A stretch of 64,000 nucleotides of DNA from Rhodocyclaceae bacterium UBA2271 (GTDB taxonomy: Bacteria > Pseudomonadota > Gammaproteobacteria > Burkholderiales > Rhodocyclaceae), in the NCBI GenBank assembly GCA_002347405.1, contig DDXB01000015.1:1-64000 (forward strand), given 5' to 3'. Position numbers and translations under genes: made by a program. Below, piece after piece: positions 16,215 through 24,639 of the stretch. Within the stretch, counting starts at the first letter, position 1. Every line of letters starts with the position of its first letter. The notes under the pieces are model-generated. The model had not been told where the DNA came from, did not search any database, and was given only the letters and a program-made list of their open reading frames with translations.

Positions 16215-18498
16215 TTTCAATGACACATCACCACCGGGAGAAACGGGCCGGCGCAACGTCAATGACAGCGAGCGGGACGAAATTCGCACTGAACTGATCG
16301 CACGCATGGAATCAGTCCTGACCACAATGTTTCCGGCGGGAAAGAAGCGTCGGGGCAAGTTTTTGATCGGGGACATCCTGGGCAGCCCAGGCGACAGCCT
16401 CGAGGTGGTACTCGAGGGCGAGAAGGCTGGTCTCTGGACAGATCGTGCCACGGGTGACGGCGGTGACATCTTTGCATTGATCGCCGCCTACCTCGGGGCC
16501 AACGTCCACACCGACTTTCCTCGGGTGCTCAACGAGGCTGCTGATCTGCTCGGTCGTTCGCGATCAGTGCCGATACGCCACGCCAAGAAAGAGGCGCCGG
16601 TTGATGATCTCGGCCCTGCCACGGCCAAGTGGGACTACTTCGATGCCACCGGCAAACTGATTGCGGTCGTGTACCGCTACGACCCACCCGGGCGCAAGAA
16701 GGAGTTCCGGCCGTGGGATGCCAAGCGGCGCAAGATGACTCCGCCCGATCCGCGCCCGCTGTACAACCAGCCGGGGCTGGCTGCTGCTGGTCACGTTGTG
16801 TTGGTCGAGGGCGAGAAGTGCGCGCAGGCCTTGATTGCCATCGGCGTGGCTGCGACCACGGCCATGCATGGCGCGAATGCGCCCGTCGACAAGACCGACT
16901 GGTCACCGCTGGCGGGCAAATCCGTGCTGATCTGGCCTGACCGGGACGCGCCGGGCTGGGATTACGCTGACCGTGCATCGCAAGCAATCCTGAACGCGGG
17001 CGCGACCACGGTCGCTATCCTGGTGCCACCCGATGACAAGCCGGATGGCTGGGATGCGGCCGATGCCATCCCGGAAGGCTTCGATGTCGGTGGATTCCTC
17101 GCCGTCGGTGAACGGATGCCGGTGATGCGATCGGTCGAGGAGACGCCACCACCGGATCTGCTGACCGGTGTCGACTGGACTACGGAGGATGGCCTGTCCT
17201 CGGCCTTCACCCGTCGCTACGGCGAGGACTGGCGCTACTGCGCGCTGTGGGGCAAGTGGCTGGTCTGGACTGGGGTGCGCTGGAATCCCGATCAGATCCT
17301 CTATGTATCTCACCTGGCGCGAGGCATCTGCAGGATGGCGTCGCTCAAAGCGGACAGCCCTCGGCTCAAAGGCAAGCTGGCCAGCTCCGCCACGATCTCG
17401 TCCGTCGAGAAAATCGCACGCTCCGATCCCAAGCACGCGTCCACCGCCGAGGAGTGGGATGCCGACGTCTGGGCGCTCAACACACCAGGCGGCGTGGTTG
17501 ATCTGCGCACGGGCCGCATGCGACCGCACCGACGCGATGATCGGATGACCAAGGTGACCACGGCCACACCGCAGGGCGACAGTCCGACGTGGCGCGCGTT
17601 CCTGGCCGACGTCACAGGTGGCGACGCCGAGCTGATGGCCTACCTGCAACTGATGGTCGGCTACTGCCTGACGGGCGTGACCAGTGAGCACGCGCTGTTC
17701 TTTCTGTACGGGACGGGCGCGAACGGCAAGTCGGTGTTCGTCAACGTCCTGACCACCATCTTGGGCGACTACGCGGCCAACGCTCCGATGGACACCTTCA
17801 TGGAGGCGCGCACCGACCGGCATCCGACCGATCTGGCAGGCCTGCGCGGCGCACGCTTCGTGTCATCCATCGAAACCGAACAGGGTCGGCGCTGGAACGA
17901 ATCCAAGGTCAAGGCCATCACCGGTGGCGACAAGGTGTCCGCGCGTTTCATGCGCCAGGACTTCTTCGAGTACGTGCCGCAGTTCAAGTTGGTGATCGCA
18001 GGCAACCACAAGCCATCGATCCGCAACGTGGATGAGGCGATGAAGCGGCGACTGCACCTGATCCCGTTCACGGTGACGATCCCGCCCGAACGGCGGGACG
18101 GCAGGCTGACCGAAAAACTACTCAAGGAGCGAGACGGGATTCTGGCGTGGGCGGTCGAGGGCTGCAGCCTTTGGCAACGCCAGGGCCTGAAGCCGCCCGC
18201 CAGCGTGGTGTCGGCGACCGAGGAGTATTTCGAAGCCGAGGACGCGCTCGGGCAGTGGATCGAAGAGCGCTGCCTGCTGGGCAAGACTCACCGCGAAGGC
18301 GTGTCCGAGCTGTTCGCCGACTGGCGCGAATGGGCAGAGCGCGCAGGTGAATACGTGGGCTCGGTCAAGCGCTTCTCCGAGCTGATGGCGGCCCGCAAGT
18401 TCGAGAAGTGTCGGCTGACCGGGGGCGCACGTGGCATCACGGGCATTGCCCTCAGGCCCAAGCCGTACAGCCACGGCTACCCCTACCGAGATGACTGA
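16207..18498 (+). CDS. Phage/plasmid P4-family primase-helicase
   Basis: A 763-residue replication protein. The N-terminal region has a primase-type segment (GDGGDIFALIAAYLGAN). A TOPRIM-like domain follows near 195-270 (VLVEGEKCAQAL and WPDRDAPGWDYA). The C-terminal part is a D5-type SF3 helicase with Walker A GTGANGKS near residue 502 and VIAGNHKPSIRNVDEAMKRR, the SF3 motif C/arginine-finger region. It primes and unwinds phage DNA. ATG at 16207 overlaps the HTH gene by 8 bases. Confidence 0.93.
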   Translation: MLDFNDTSPPGETGRRNVNDSERDEIRTELIARMESVLTTMFPAGKKRRGKFLIGDILGSPGDSLEVVLEGEKAGLWTDRATGDGGDIFALIAAYLGANVHTDFPRVLNEAADLLGRSRSVPIRHAKKEAPVDDLGPATAKWDYFDATGKLIAVVYRYDPPGRKKEFRPWDAKRRKMTPPDPRPLYNQPGLAAAGHVVLVEGEKCAQALIAIGVAATTAMHGANAPVDKTDWSPLAGKSVLIWPDRDAPGWDYADRASQAILNAGATTVAILVPPDDKPDGWDAADAIPEGFDVGGFLAVGERMPVMRSVEETPPPDLLTGVDWTTEDGLSSAFTRRYGEDWRYCALWGKWLVWTGVRWNPDQILYVSHLARGICRMASLKADSPRLKGKLASSATISSVEKIARSDPKHASTAEEWDADVWALNTPGGVVDLRTGRMRPHRRDDRMTKVTTATPQGDSPTWRAFLADVTGGDAELMAYLQLMVGYCLTGVTSEHALFFLYGTGANGKSVFVNVLTTILGDYAANAPMDTFMEARTDRHPTDLAGLRGARFVSSIETEQGRRWNESKVKAITGGDKVSARFMRQDFFEYVPQFKLVIAGNHKPSIRNVDEAMKRRLHLIPFTVTIPPERRDGRLTEKLLKERDGILAWAVEGCSLWQRQGLKPPASVVSATEEYFEAEDALGQWIEERCLLGKTHREGVSELFADWREWAERAGEYVGSVKRFSELMAARKFEKCRLTGGARGITGIALRPKPYSHGYPYRDD

Positions 18499-18511
18499 GC
18501 GATCCGGGCGA

Positions 18512-18599
18512 GTGACGGATTTGACGGGTTTCCTGATTGACGCGCTACGCGTGCGCGCACGTAAGGGATGTTCTTCAAAGAACCCGTCGCATCCGTCAC
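18512..18599. repeat. Long inverted repeat downstream of the primase gene
   Basis: The 19 bases at 18512-18530 (GTGACGGATTTGACGGGTT) pair with 18581-18599 (AACCCGTCGCATCCGTCAC) at 17 of 19 positions. The 50-base loop contains a GC-rich alternating stretch (GCGCTACGCGTGCGCGC, 18543-18559). It lies between the primase-helicase and resolvase genes. It could be a replication origin element, a cruciform substrate for the resolvase, or an RNA hairpin. Confidence 0.85.
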
Positions 18600-18623
18600 T
18601 GGCCCTTGAACTGGAGCACGACG

Positions 18624-19088
18624 ATGAACACGACGATCTTGGCCCTTGATCTGGGCACACACACTGGGTGGGCATTGCTGCACCTGGACGGCACGATCAC
18701 CAGCGGCACGGAGCACTTCAAGCCGCAGCGATTTGAGGGAGGCGGCATGCGTTTCCTCCGTTTCAAGCGCTGGCTCAATGAACTGCTCTCGGCCAGCAAC
18801 CACATCAACGCGGTGTTCTTCGAGGAAGTTCGACGGCACGCTGGCGTTGATGCGGCGCACGCCTACGGTGGCTTCATGGGACACCTGACCGCATGGTGTG
18901 AGCATCACAACATTCCGTACCAAGGCGTTCCGGTCGGCACGATCAAAAAGCACGCGACCGGCAAGGGCAATGCGGGCAAGGACGACATGATCGCGTCTGT
19001 CCGCCTGCGTGGTCACACCCCAGTCGACGACAACGAAGCCGACGCCCTGGCCTTGCTTCACTGGGCTGTCGAGACACAGGAGGTGTGA
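18624..19088 (+). CDS. RuvC-like Holliday junction resolvase
   Basis: A 154-residue RNase H-fold protein. Acidic catalytic positions are visible in order: Asp9 in ALDLGTHTGWAL, Glu in VFFEEVRRHAG (about 66-70), and the C-terminal DDNEADALALL. This matches phage and poxvirus-type RuvC relatives that cut branched DNA. It follows the primase and the long inverted repeat. Confidence 0.87.
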   Translation: MNTTILALDLGTHTGWALLHLDGTITSGTEHFKPQRFEGGGMRFLRFKRWLNELLSASNHINAVFFEEVRRHAGVDAAHAYGGFMGHLTAWCEHHNIPYQGVPVGTIKKHATGKGNAGKDDMIASVRLRGHTPVDDNEADALALLHWAVETQEV

Positions 19089-19089
19089 C

Positions 19090-19293
19090 ATGAAGGTGCC
19101 GACTCCCCAATACCGCTGCCCCCTGGGTCGTCTGCAGCCGCAGGCCACGGATCTGGACTCGATCAAGGAACGGGGCTGGCGTGACCAACACATCCTGGTG
19201 GTCAACGCATCCGACGAACGTCTGGACTTCATCGAACGCGAGATCGTGCGACGCATCGGTGACCGGCTCTACGGAGGGCGACGCAATGACTAA
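19090..19293 (+). CDS. Small phage protein of unknown function
   Basis: A 67-residue basic protein (start MKVPTPQYRCPLG) with no domain I recognise. It begins one base after the resolvase stop and overlaps the next gene by 8 bases, so it is part of the operon. Confidence 0.65.
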   Translation: MKVPTPQYRCPLGRLQPQATDLDSIKERGWRDQHILVVNASDERLDFIEREIVRRIGDRLYGGRRND

Positions 19294-19672
19294 GTGGACT
19301 ATCGAGGACGTTGCTGCTCGGTTTGAAGAGGCAGCAAGCACCAGTCGACGGTTGCCTCCTGTTCGAGTGCAGGGTTACTTCAACTGCTGGCCCGCCATTG
19401 TCCGAAACGAGTGGGAGACCTTTGCTGCTGACGAGAGGGTTTATCGATCCTTTCCGCCGAGTCCAGACGCGATTGAACGAATGCTGGAAGTCATGCGCTG
19501 GGTGCAGTGGCTCACAGTTGAGCAACGGCATCTCGTATGGATGCGCGCGAAGCGCTATGGCTGGCGTGACATCACGATCCGCTTTGCATGCGACCGCACA
19601 ACGGCATGGCGGCATTGGCAGCGGGCATTGCAGACGGTCGCAGATCAACTCAATGGTGTGGTGGTCGCGTAG
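19286..19672 (+). CDS. DUF6362-like phage protein with HTH-like C-terminus
   Basis: A 128-residue helical protein. The C-terminal half (WLTVEQRHLVWMRAKRYGWRDITIRFACDRTTAWRHWQRAL) resembles a sigma-factor region 4-like helix-turn-helix, suggesting a late-gene regulator. The gene is last in the early operon and is followed by an iteron-like site array and a terminator. Confidence 0.72.
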   Translation: MTKWTIEDVAARFEEAASTSRRLPPVRVQGYFNCWPAIVRNEWETFAADERVYRSFPPSPDAIERMLEVMRWVQWLTVEQRHLVWMRAKRYGWRDITIRFACDRTTAWRHWQRALQTVADQLNGVVVA

Positions 19673-19889
19673 GGTTTTGGCGTGATTTGGCGCGTATGGT
19701 CGGGGATGTGCGCCATCACGCGGCAATCAGCGGTTTTTGCCCCTGCAACAAAACGACCTGATCTTGCGTAGTATTCATCTATCGTCTGGACAGAGGTGAC
19801 GGCAGAGGAAGCAGCCCGGAAATCAACGGGTCCTTCCTGGCCAAAAACCAATGCGGGGGGCGCGAGCGCGGCGCTTTTTTAGCGTCAGG
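19673..19889. other. Gene-free stretch before the ParB-methyltransferase genes
   Basis: No ORF worth calling. A GC-rich run ending in six T residues (near 19858-19880, GCGCGAGCGCGGCGC then T) may be a weak terminator for the early operon. The rest shows no clear motif. Confidence 0.5.
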
Positions 19890-19938
19890 GTGCGAACCAA
19901 GGTTCGCACGGTTCGCAGTTCGCACCCGCCAGTTCGCA
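19890..19938. repeat. Iteron-like array of TTCGCA sites with a 20-bp palindrome
   Basis: A perfect palindrome, GTGCGAACCAAGGTTCGCAC, spans 19890-19909. It is followed by three more direct copies of (A/G)GTTCGCA at 19910, 19917 and 19931. The core GCGAACC also occurs three times upstream of the gene at 11470. Possible roles are an operator for the methyltransferase operon or a replication or partition site. Confidence 0.75.
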
Positions 19939-19946
19939 CTAACCCC

Positions 19947-19978
19947 AAAACCCGCCCACGGCTTCGTCGGCGGGTTTT
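19947..19978. terminator. Bidirectional-looking terminator
   Basis: AAAACCCGCC at 19947-19956 pairs with GGCGGGTTTT at 19969-19978 around a 12-base loop. A T-rich tail (CTATTTTC) and the ribosome site of the next gene follow. Two further prophage intergenic gaps (31624 and 45467) carry the same stem. Confidence 0.85.
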
Positions 19979-19998
19979 CTATTTTCAGGACATCATCT

Positions 19999-21423
19999 TT
20001 GAACACGCTCAACGTCGAGTACCGCAAGGTCGAGGCGCTGATTCCCTACGCCCGCAATCCGCGCACGCATTCCGATGCGCAGATCGCCAAGATCGCCGCC
20101 AGCATCGTCGAATACGGCTGGACAAACCCGGTTCTGGTTGATGGCGACAACGGCATCATCGCGGGCCACGGTCGTTTGGCTGCTGCTCGCAAGCTCGGGC
20201 TGGATCAAGTGCCGGTGATCGAACTGGCTCACCTCAGCACCGCGCAAAAACGTGCGCTGGTCATCGCCGACAACCGACTGGCGCTTGACGCTGGCTGGGA
20301 TGAGGAGATGTTGGCGCTCGAACTGGCGGAGCTTTCCGAAGCAGGTTACGAGCTGTCGCTGACCGGCTTCGAGAACATCGAGATCGACGCACTGCTGGCT
20401 GATGCCACGTCCGCTGAAGCAGAACCGGTGGTGCAGGATGAAGCAGACGCCAACGAACCCGATTCAGCAGACGATGTGCCTGCTGCGCCAGTGGTCGCAG
20501 TGTCGCGCGAAGGCGATCTCTGGGCCATCGGCTCGCACCGATTGATCTGTGGCGACGCCACCGAACCGGCCGTTGTCGCCACGCTGATGCAGGGTGACAC
20601 CGCGCAGCTGTGCTTCACCTCGCCGCCTTACGGCAATCAACGCGACTACACCTCCGGCGGCATCGCCGATTGGGACGCACTGATGCGCGGTGTGTTCGCG
20701 CATCTGCCGATGGCGGGCAACGGACAGGTGCTGATCAACCTCGGGCTGATCCACCGCGACAACGAAGTCATCCCCTATTGGGACGGCTGGCTGTCCTGGA
20801 TGCGGTCACAGGGCTGGCGGCGCTTTGCCTGGTACGTCTGGGATCAGGGGCCAGGCATGCCAGGCGACTGGCAGGGCCGACTGGCTCCCAGCTTCGAGTT
20901 TGTTTTCCACTTCAATCGCAGCACCCGCAAACCCAACAAGATCGTGCCTTGCAAGCACGCAGGCCAGGAATCACACCTGCGCGCTGACGGGTCGTCCACG
21001 GCGATGCGCGGTAAGGATGGCGAGGTCGGCGGCTGGACACACAAGGGTCAGCCGACGCAGGACACTCGCATCCCCGACTCGGTGATCCGCGTGATGCGCC
21101 ACAAGGGCAAGATCGGGCAGGACATCGATCACCCGGCTGTGTTCCCGGTGGCGTTGCCGGAGTTTGCCATCGAGGCTTACACCGAAGCCGGAGACATTGT
21201 GTTCGAGCCCTTCGGTGGAAGCGGTACCACGATGCTGGCCGCGCAGCGCACTGGCCGCCTCTGCCGCAGCATGGAGATCGCGCCGGAGTACGTGGACGTG
21301 GCCATCAAGCGCTTTCAGCAGAACCACCCTGGCGTGCCGGTCACGCTGCTGGCAACAGGTCAATCGTTCGAACAGGTTGCCGCCGAGCGCGCCACAACCG
21401 TTGATGATGAGGTGCTGGCATGA
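19999..21423 (+). CDS. ParB-N domain fused to DNA methyltransferase (TSPPYG type)
   Basis: A 474-residue protein starting at TTG. Residues 1-110 are a ParB/Srx nuclease-like N-domain (ARNPRTHSDAQIAKIAAS, then IIAGHGRLAAARKLG). The C-terminal domain is an amino-methyltransferase with catalytic motif IV TSPPYG near residue 210 and SAM motif I FEPFGGSGTT near 396, the beta-class order. Phage fusions of this type may protect phage DNA from host restriction. It overlaps its paralogue by 4 bases. Confidence 0.9.
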   Translation: MNTLNVEYRKVEALIPYARNPRTHSDAQIAKIAASIVEYGWTNPVLVDGDNGIIAGHGRLAAARKLGLDQVPVIELAHLSTAQKRALVIADNRLALDAGWDEEMLALELAELSEAGYELSLTGFENIEIDALLADATSAEAEPVVQDEADANEPDSADDVPAAPVVAVSREGDLWAIGSHRLICGDATEPAVVATLMQGDTAQLCFTSPPYGNQRDYTSGGIADWDALMRGVFAHLPMAGNGQVLINLGLIHRDNEVIPYWDGWLSWMRSQGWRRFAWYVWDQGPGMPGDWQGRLAPSFEFVFHFNRSTRKPNKIVPCKHAGQESHLRADGSSTAMRGKDGEVGGWTHKGQPTQDTRIPDSVIRVMRHKGKIGQDIDHPAVFPVALPEFAIEAYTEAGDIVFEPFGGSGTTMLAAQRTGRLCRSMEIAPEYVDVAIKRFQQNHPGVPVTLLATGQSFEQVAAERATTVDDEVLA

Positions 21424-22655
21424 ACTGGTTGGCAGACAAGATCGAACAGTGGCCAACCGCCAAACTGCTGCCCTATGCACGCAATGCGCGGACGCACTCG
21501 GATGATCAGGTGGCGCAGATCGCCGCATCGATTGCCGAGTTTGGCTTCACCAATCCGATCCTTGCAGGCAGTGACGGCATCATCGTCGCCGGGCATGGAC
21601 GCTTGGCGGCTGCGCAGAAGCTCGGGCTGGAGATCGTGCCCGTGGTCGTACTCGATCACCTGAGCCCAACTCAGCGCCGCGCCTTGGTCATCGCGGACAA
21701 CCGCATCGCCGAGAACGCAGGCTGGGATGATGCGATGTTGCGGATCGAGTTGGAGGCGCTGCAGCTGGACGGTTTCGACCTCGACATCACCGGCTTTGAC
21801 GCCGACGCCCTGGCCGAACTGATCGCGGGCGACGAGCCGAACAACGAAGGCCAGACCGATGAGGATGCTGTACCGGATGTTGGCGAGACACCGATCTCGC
21901 GTCCGGGTGATATCTGGATCATGGGTCAGCACCGGCTGCTGTGCGGCGACTCGACCGTGGCAAAGAGCTATACCCGGCTGATGCAAGGCGACTTGGCAGA
22001 CATGGTCTTCACCGACCCGCCGTACAACGTGAACTACGCCAACAGCGCCAAGGACAAGATGCGCGGAAAGGATCGCGCGATCCTCAACGACAACTTGGGC
22101 GATGGCTTCTACGACTTTCTTCTGGCAGCACTGACGCCCACCGTCACACATTGCCGGGGCGGTATTTACGTAGCGATGTCATCCAGCGAACTGGACGTTC
22201 TGCAGGCCGCCTTCCGCGCCGCTGGTGGCAAGTGGTCGACGTTCATCATCTGGGCCAAGAACACTTTCACGCTCGGCCGCGCCGACTACCAGCGCCAGTA
22301 CGAACCAATCCTGTACGGATGGCCCGAGGGTGCGCAACGTCACTGGTGTGGTGACCGTGATCAGGGCGATGTGTGGGCGATCAAGAAGCCGCAGAAGAAC
22401 GACTTGCACCCGACGATGAAGCCAGTGGAGCTGGTGGAGCGGGCGATCCGCAATTCGAGCCGCCCGGGTAACGTGGTGCTCGATCCGTTCGGCGGTTCTG
22501 GCACGACGCTGATCGCAGCGGAGAAGTCAGGTCGCGTCGCGCGGCTGATCGAACTCGATCCGAAGTACGTGGATGTGATCGTGCGCCGGTGGGAGGACTT
22601 CACCGGCCAGACGGCTATCCGCGAGGCGGCAGACCAGGAAGTGTGCGCCAGTTGA
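21420..22655 (+). CDS. ParB-N domain fused to DNA methyltransferase (TDPPYN type)
   Basis: A 411-residue paralogue of the previous gene. The ParB-like half is closely similar (ARNARTHSDDQVAQIAAS, IIVAGHGRLAAAQKLG). The methyltransferase half has motif IV TDPPYN near residue 200 and motif I LDPFGGSGTT near 360. The DPPY motif is usual for N6-adenine enzymes, so the pair may modify different bases. The 3' end overlaps the convergent gene at 22615-22839 by 41 bases. Confidence 0.9.
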   Translation: MNWLADKIEQWPTAKLLPYARNARTHSDDQVAQIAASIAEFGFTNPILAGSDGIIVAGHGRLAAAQKLGLEIVPVVVLDHLSPTQRRALVIADNRIAENAGWDDAMLRIELEALQLDGFDLDITGFDADALAELIAGDEPNNEGQTDEDAVPDVGETPISRPGDIWIMGQHRLLCGDSTVAKSYTRLMQGDLADMVFTDPPYNVNYANSAKDKMRGKDRAILNDNLGDGFYDFLLAALTPTVTHCRGGIYVAMSSSELDVLQAAFRAAGGKWSTFIIWAKNTFTLGRADYQRQYEPILYGWPEGAQRHWCGDRDQGDVWAIKKPQKNDLHPTMKPVELVERAIRNSSRPGNVVLDPFGGSGTTLIAAEKSGRVARLIELDPKYVDVIVRRWEDFTGQTAIREAADQEVCAS

Positions 22656-22839
22656 ATGGCTGGCCGGGCTGCTTGGCCTCTTCTTCCTCGGCGATACGCC
22701 GCAGGATTTGCATAGTGGTGAGATCGCGCGGCAGTGCCATGCACATGACGCGCACGGCCTGCTCGATGGAGATGTCGGGACGCCGGTTGGCAATCAGCCA
22801 ACGCAGGGCCTGCTCCCGTTCGTTGGCAGGTGTTTTCAT
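22615..22839 (-). CDS. Small helical protein, unknown function
   Basis: A 74-residue protein (MKTPANEREQALRWLIANRRPDIS) ending in a Pro/Gly-rich tail. It overlaps the upstream gene on the same strand at the ATG and converges with the methyltransferase over 41 bases. No family is recognised. Confidence 0.65.
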   Translation of the reverse strand: MKTPANEREQALRWLIANRRPDISIEQAVRVMCMALPRDLTTMQILRRIAEEEEAKQPGQPFNWRTLPGLPPRG

Positions 22840-23201
22840 CAGGCGGCCAACTCTTCGCAGATCTCGCAGTGGATCACAAAGCCCGTCAGGTAAGGCATGC
22901 CGCGCGGTATGCCGTGCTGCTTGCTGGTCTGGCGGCCAATCGTCCAGCCCATCCAGCGTTGGGTGGCGGCGTTGATCGCATCCTGCAAGGCTTGGCCTTG
23001 GTACAAACCGTTCTGGACGTCGTCGGCAAAGTGGCGTCCGTGACGGCTGTCGAGGAAGATTCGCACCGACTCGAGGGGCTGGTGAGTGGCGTCCGAGATG
23101 GCGGTCATAGTCAAGGGCCATGCGGTGCTGGCGTGTTCGTTCATCGTGCCCCAAAAGCCCCAGGCTTCGTTCTGGGTGGTGGGGATCTGGTTGTTGGTCA
23201 T
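22839..23201 (-). CDS. Unknown protein of the small minus-strand cluster
   Basis: A 120-residue soluble protein with WGFWGTMNEHASTAW near the start and SRHGRHFADDVQNGLYQG and AINAATQRWMGWTIG in the middle. Similar small proteins occur in phage and ICE clusters, but no function is established to my knowledge. A ribosome site (GAAGGAG) precedes the ATG, and one of the four repeated intergenic elements lies upstream. Confidence 0.72.
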   Translation of the reverse strand: MTNNQIPTTQNEAWGFWGTMNEHASTAWPLTMTAISDATHQPLESVRIFLDSRHGRHFADDVQNGLYQGQALQDAINAATQRWMGWTIGRQTSKQHGIPRGMPYLTGFVIHCEICEELAA

Positions 23202-23232
23202 GGCGTTTTCTCCTTCGGTTTGATCGTTGCGA

Positions 23233-23290
23233 CACCTGTAGTAACGCGCTGTTCGATTGAGAAGCCAAGGTGTTCCTGGCTTCTTTTTCC
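23233..23290 (-). repeat. Repeated upstream element, copy 1
   Basis: Read on the minus strand: a hairpin (GAAGCCA...TGGCTTC), then CTTGGCTTCTC, a variable 8-9 bases, and AACAGCGCGTTACTAC, about 30 bases before the gene starting at 23201. It matches copies at 23695, 24350 and 24640. The hairpin followed by T residues on the plus strand could also act as a terminator. Confidence 0.8.
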
Positions 23291-23301
23291 ATCAATTTCG
23301 A

Positions 23302-23661
23302 TCACCCGAGACGGGCTACGTAGCGGGCGTAATCACCGCCCTCGGGATTGACGTAGAGATAGGGTCGTCCAGGAGCAGTGACCTCGACGCAAAGGTAGCC
23401 GTCGCTAGTGCCGCCACCCTTGCCACGCAGCCAGTCGCGCGACACCAGCAAGCTGCTCCCAAAGGCGTCGAATTCGGCAGGGGTCAGTTCCCTGGTCTCG
23501 GTGACGTAGACCTTGTGCTGGTCGCGACCGCCCAGTTCGTCGAGGTCGGCAGGTTTGCGTGCAAACGGCAGGCGGACGCTCAATTCTTCGACCTGGAGGC
23601 TCTGGCCTCCAAACTGCAGGGTACGGTGGGTGCGTTCGATGGTGATGGTCATGGTGCTCAT
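23302..23661 (-). CDS. Unknown protein of the small minus-strand cluster
   Basis: A 119-residue protein rich in beta-strands (TITIERTHRTLQFGGQSLQVEELSVRLPF, DGYLCVEVTAPGRPYLYVNPEGGDY). It has no recognised domain. A ribosome site (AGGAG) precedes ATG 23661, and the repeated element copy 2 lies upstream. Confidence 0.72.
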   Translation of the reverse strand: MSTMTITIERTHRTLQFGGQSLQVEELSVRLPFARKPADLDELGGRDQHKVYVTETRELTPAEFDAFGSSLLVSRDWLRGKGGGTSDGYLCVEVTAPGRPYLYVNPEGGDYARYVARLG

Positions 23662-23694
23662 GGCGGTTCTCCTGGTGTGGCGTAGTCAATCACG

Positions 23695-23753
23695 ACACCT
23701 GTATGAACGCGCTGGTGGGGAGAGAAGCCAAGCTATTCATGGCTCTTCTCCCC
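23695..23753 (-). repeat. Repeated upstream element, copy 2
   Basis: Minus strand: a GGGGAGAAGAGCCA...TGGCTTCTCTCCCC hairpin, then CAGCGCGTTCATACAGGTGTCG. The CAGGTGTCG tail is also present in copy 1. It lies upstream of the gene starting at 23661. Confidence 0.8.
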
Positions 23754-23761
23754 ATCTTCTT

Positions 23762-24325
23762 TCATGCGATGCGGTAGACCCGCTCGCCGCCCTGTGGCTT
23801 GTCCGAGACGATGTTCAGGCCCAGCTTTTTCTTGAAGGCTCCGGCGAAGGTGCCGCGCACCGTGTGCGCCTGCCAGCCGGTGGCGGTGCAGATCTGGCCG
23901 ATGGTTGCGCCCTCGGGGCGTTGCAGCATCCGGATCACTTCGGCCTGCTTGCTGTTGTCGCGGGTGCGAGGCTTGACCCACGTTGCTTCGGCGGCGGTGA
24001 CGGCGGCTTCCAGTTCGTGATCGCTCGTGTCGGCTGACGCGCCTTCAGCGTTGGCAATGATCTGGTCGAGATGGGCTTCGAATTGACCGACGTTCTTCTT
24101 TTTCAATCCGGGGCGCGGCATGCCCAGGACGTCGTAGCCCTCAGCCGCGACAAACCAGTCGGTGCCGTCGGTGGTGATCAGTGCGCGGTTAAACAAGCCG
24201 TCGAGCACTTTCTTGCGCGCGCCGCCTTTGATGTTGTCAGGGAACCAGTCGATTTTGCCGCTGGTGTGCTCAACAGCGTGGGCCAGGATCGCGTGCTGTG
24301 CCGGGGTCAATTGGATGGTGGTCAT
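23762..24325 (-). CDS. DUF3489 domain protein
   Basis: A 187-residue protein. The C-terminal 70 residues (KQAEVIRMLQRPEGATIGQICTATGWQAHTVRGTFAGAFKKKLGL, then GGERVYRI) match DUF3489, a winged-HTH-like domain. The N-terminal half is a second small helical module (LTPAQHAILAHAVEHTSGKIDWFPDNIKGGARKKVL). Probably a DNA-binding protein of mobile elements. It is preceded by repeated element copy 3. Confidence 0.88.
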   Translation of the reverse strand: MTTIQLTPAQHAILAHAVEHTSGKIDWFPDNIKGGARKKVLDGLFNRALITTDGTDWFVAAEGYDVLGMPRPGLKKKNVGQFEAHLDQIIANAEGASADTSDHELEAAVTAAEATWVKPRTRDNSKQAEVIRMLQRPEGATIGQICTATGWQAHTVRGTFAGAFKKKLGLNIVSDKPQGGERVYRIA

Positions 24326-24349
24326 GTCTTACTCCTTCGATGTGGTGGA

Positions 24350-24412
24350 CGGTGATGTGATGAACGCGCTGTTCCCAAGTGAAGCCAAGCGCTTTCTGCT
24401 TGGCTTGCAGGG
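24350..24412 (-). repeat. Repeated upstream element, copy 3
   Basis: A perfect 9-bp hairpin, AAGCCAAGC and GCTTGGCTT, is followed on the minus strand by CACTTGGGAACAGCGCGTTCATCAC. It lies just upstream of the DUF3489 gene and shares AACAGCGCGTTCAT with copy 4. Confidence 0.82.
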
Positions 24413-24419
24413 TTCGCAA

Positions 24420-24617
24420 TCAGGTGTTGGCCTTTTCCGACTGCGTGGCTTTGCGGCCCTGCTCGACACCGGCGTTGAAGGCTGCTTCGAGCGCATCGCG
24501 CAAGCACCAGACCGCCACGTCGTGGAAATCGAGGCTGTCCGAGCGGCGGGCTTCCAGGGTTTCGATGCCCAGCTTGTTTTGCGCGATCTGGGTCAGGAGT
24601 TGTTCGAGCTTGCTCAT
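24420..24617 (-). CDS. DUF6900-like small protein
   Basis: A 65-residue helical protein (MSKLEQLLTQIAQNKLGIETLEARRSD, then FHDVAVWCLRDALEAAFNAG). It resembles the small DUF6900 proteins found beside DUF3489 genes in mobile elements. It is the first gene of the minus-strand cluster. An AAAGGA site precedes its ATG. Confidence 0.78.
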   Translation of the reverse strand: MSKLEQLLTQIAQNKLGIETLEARRSDSLDFHDVAVWCLRDALEAAFNAGVEQGRKATQSEKANT

Positions 24618-24639
24618 GTCCGTGTCCTTTCATGGTGTT

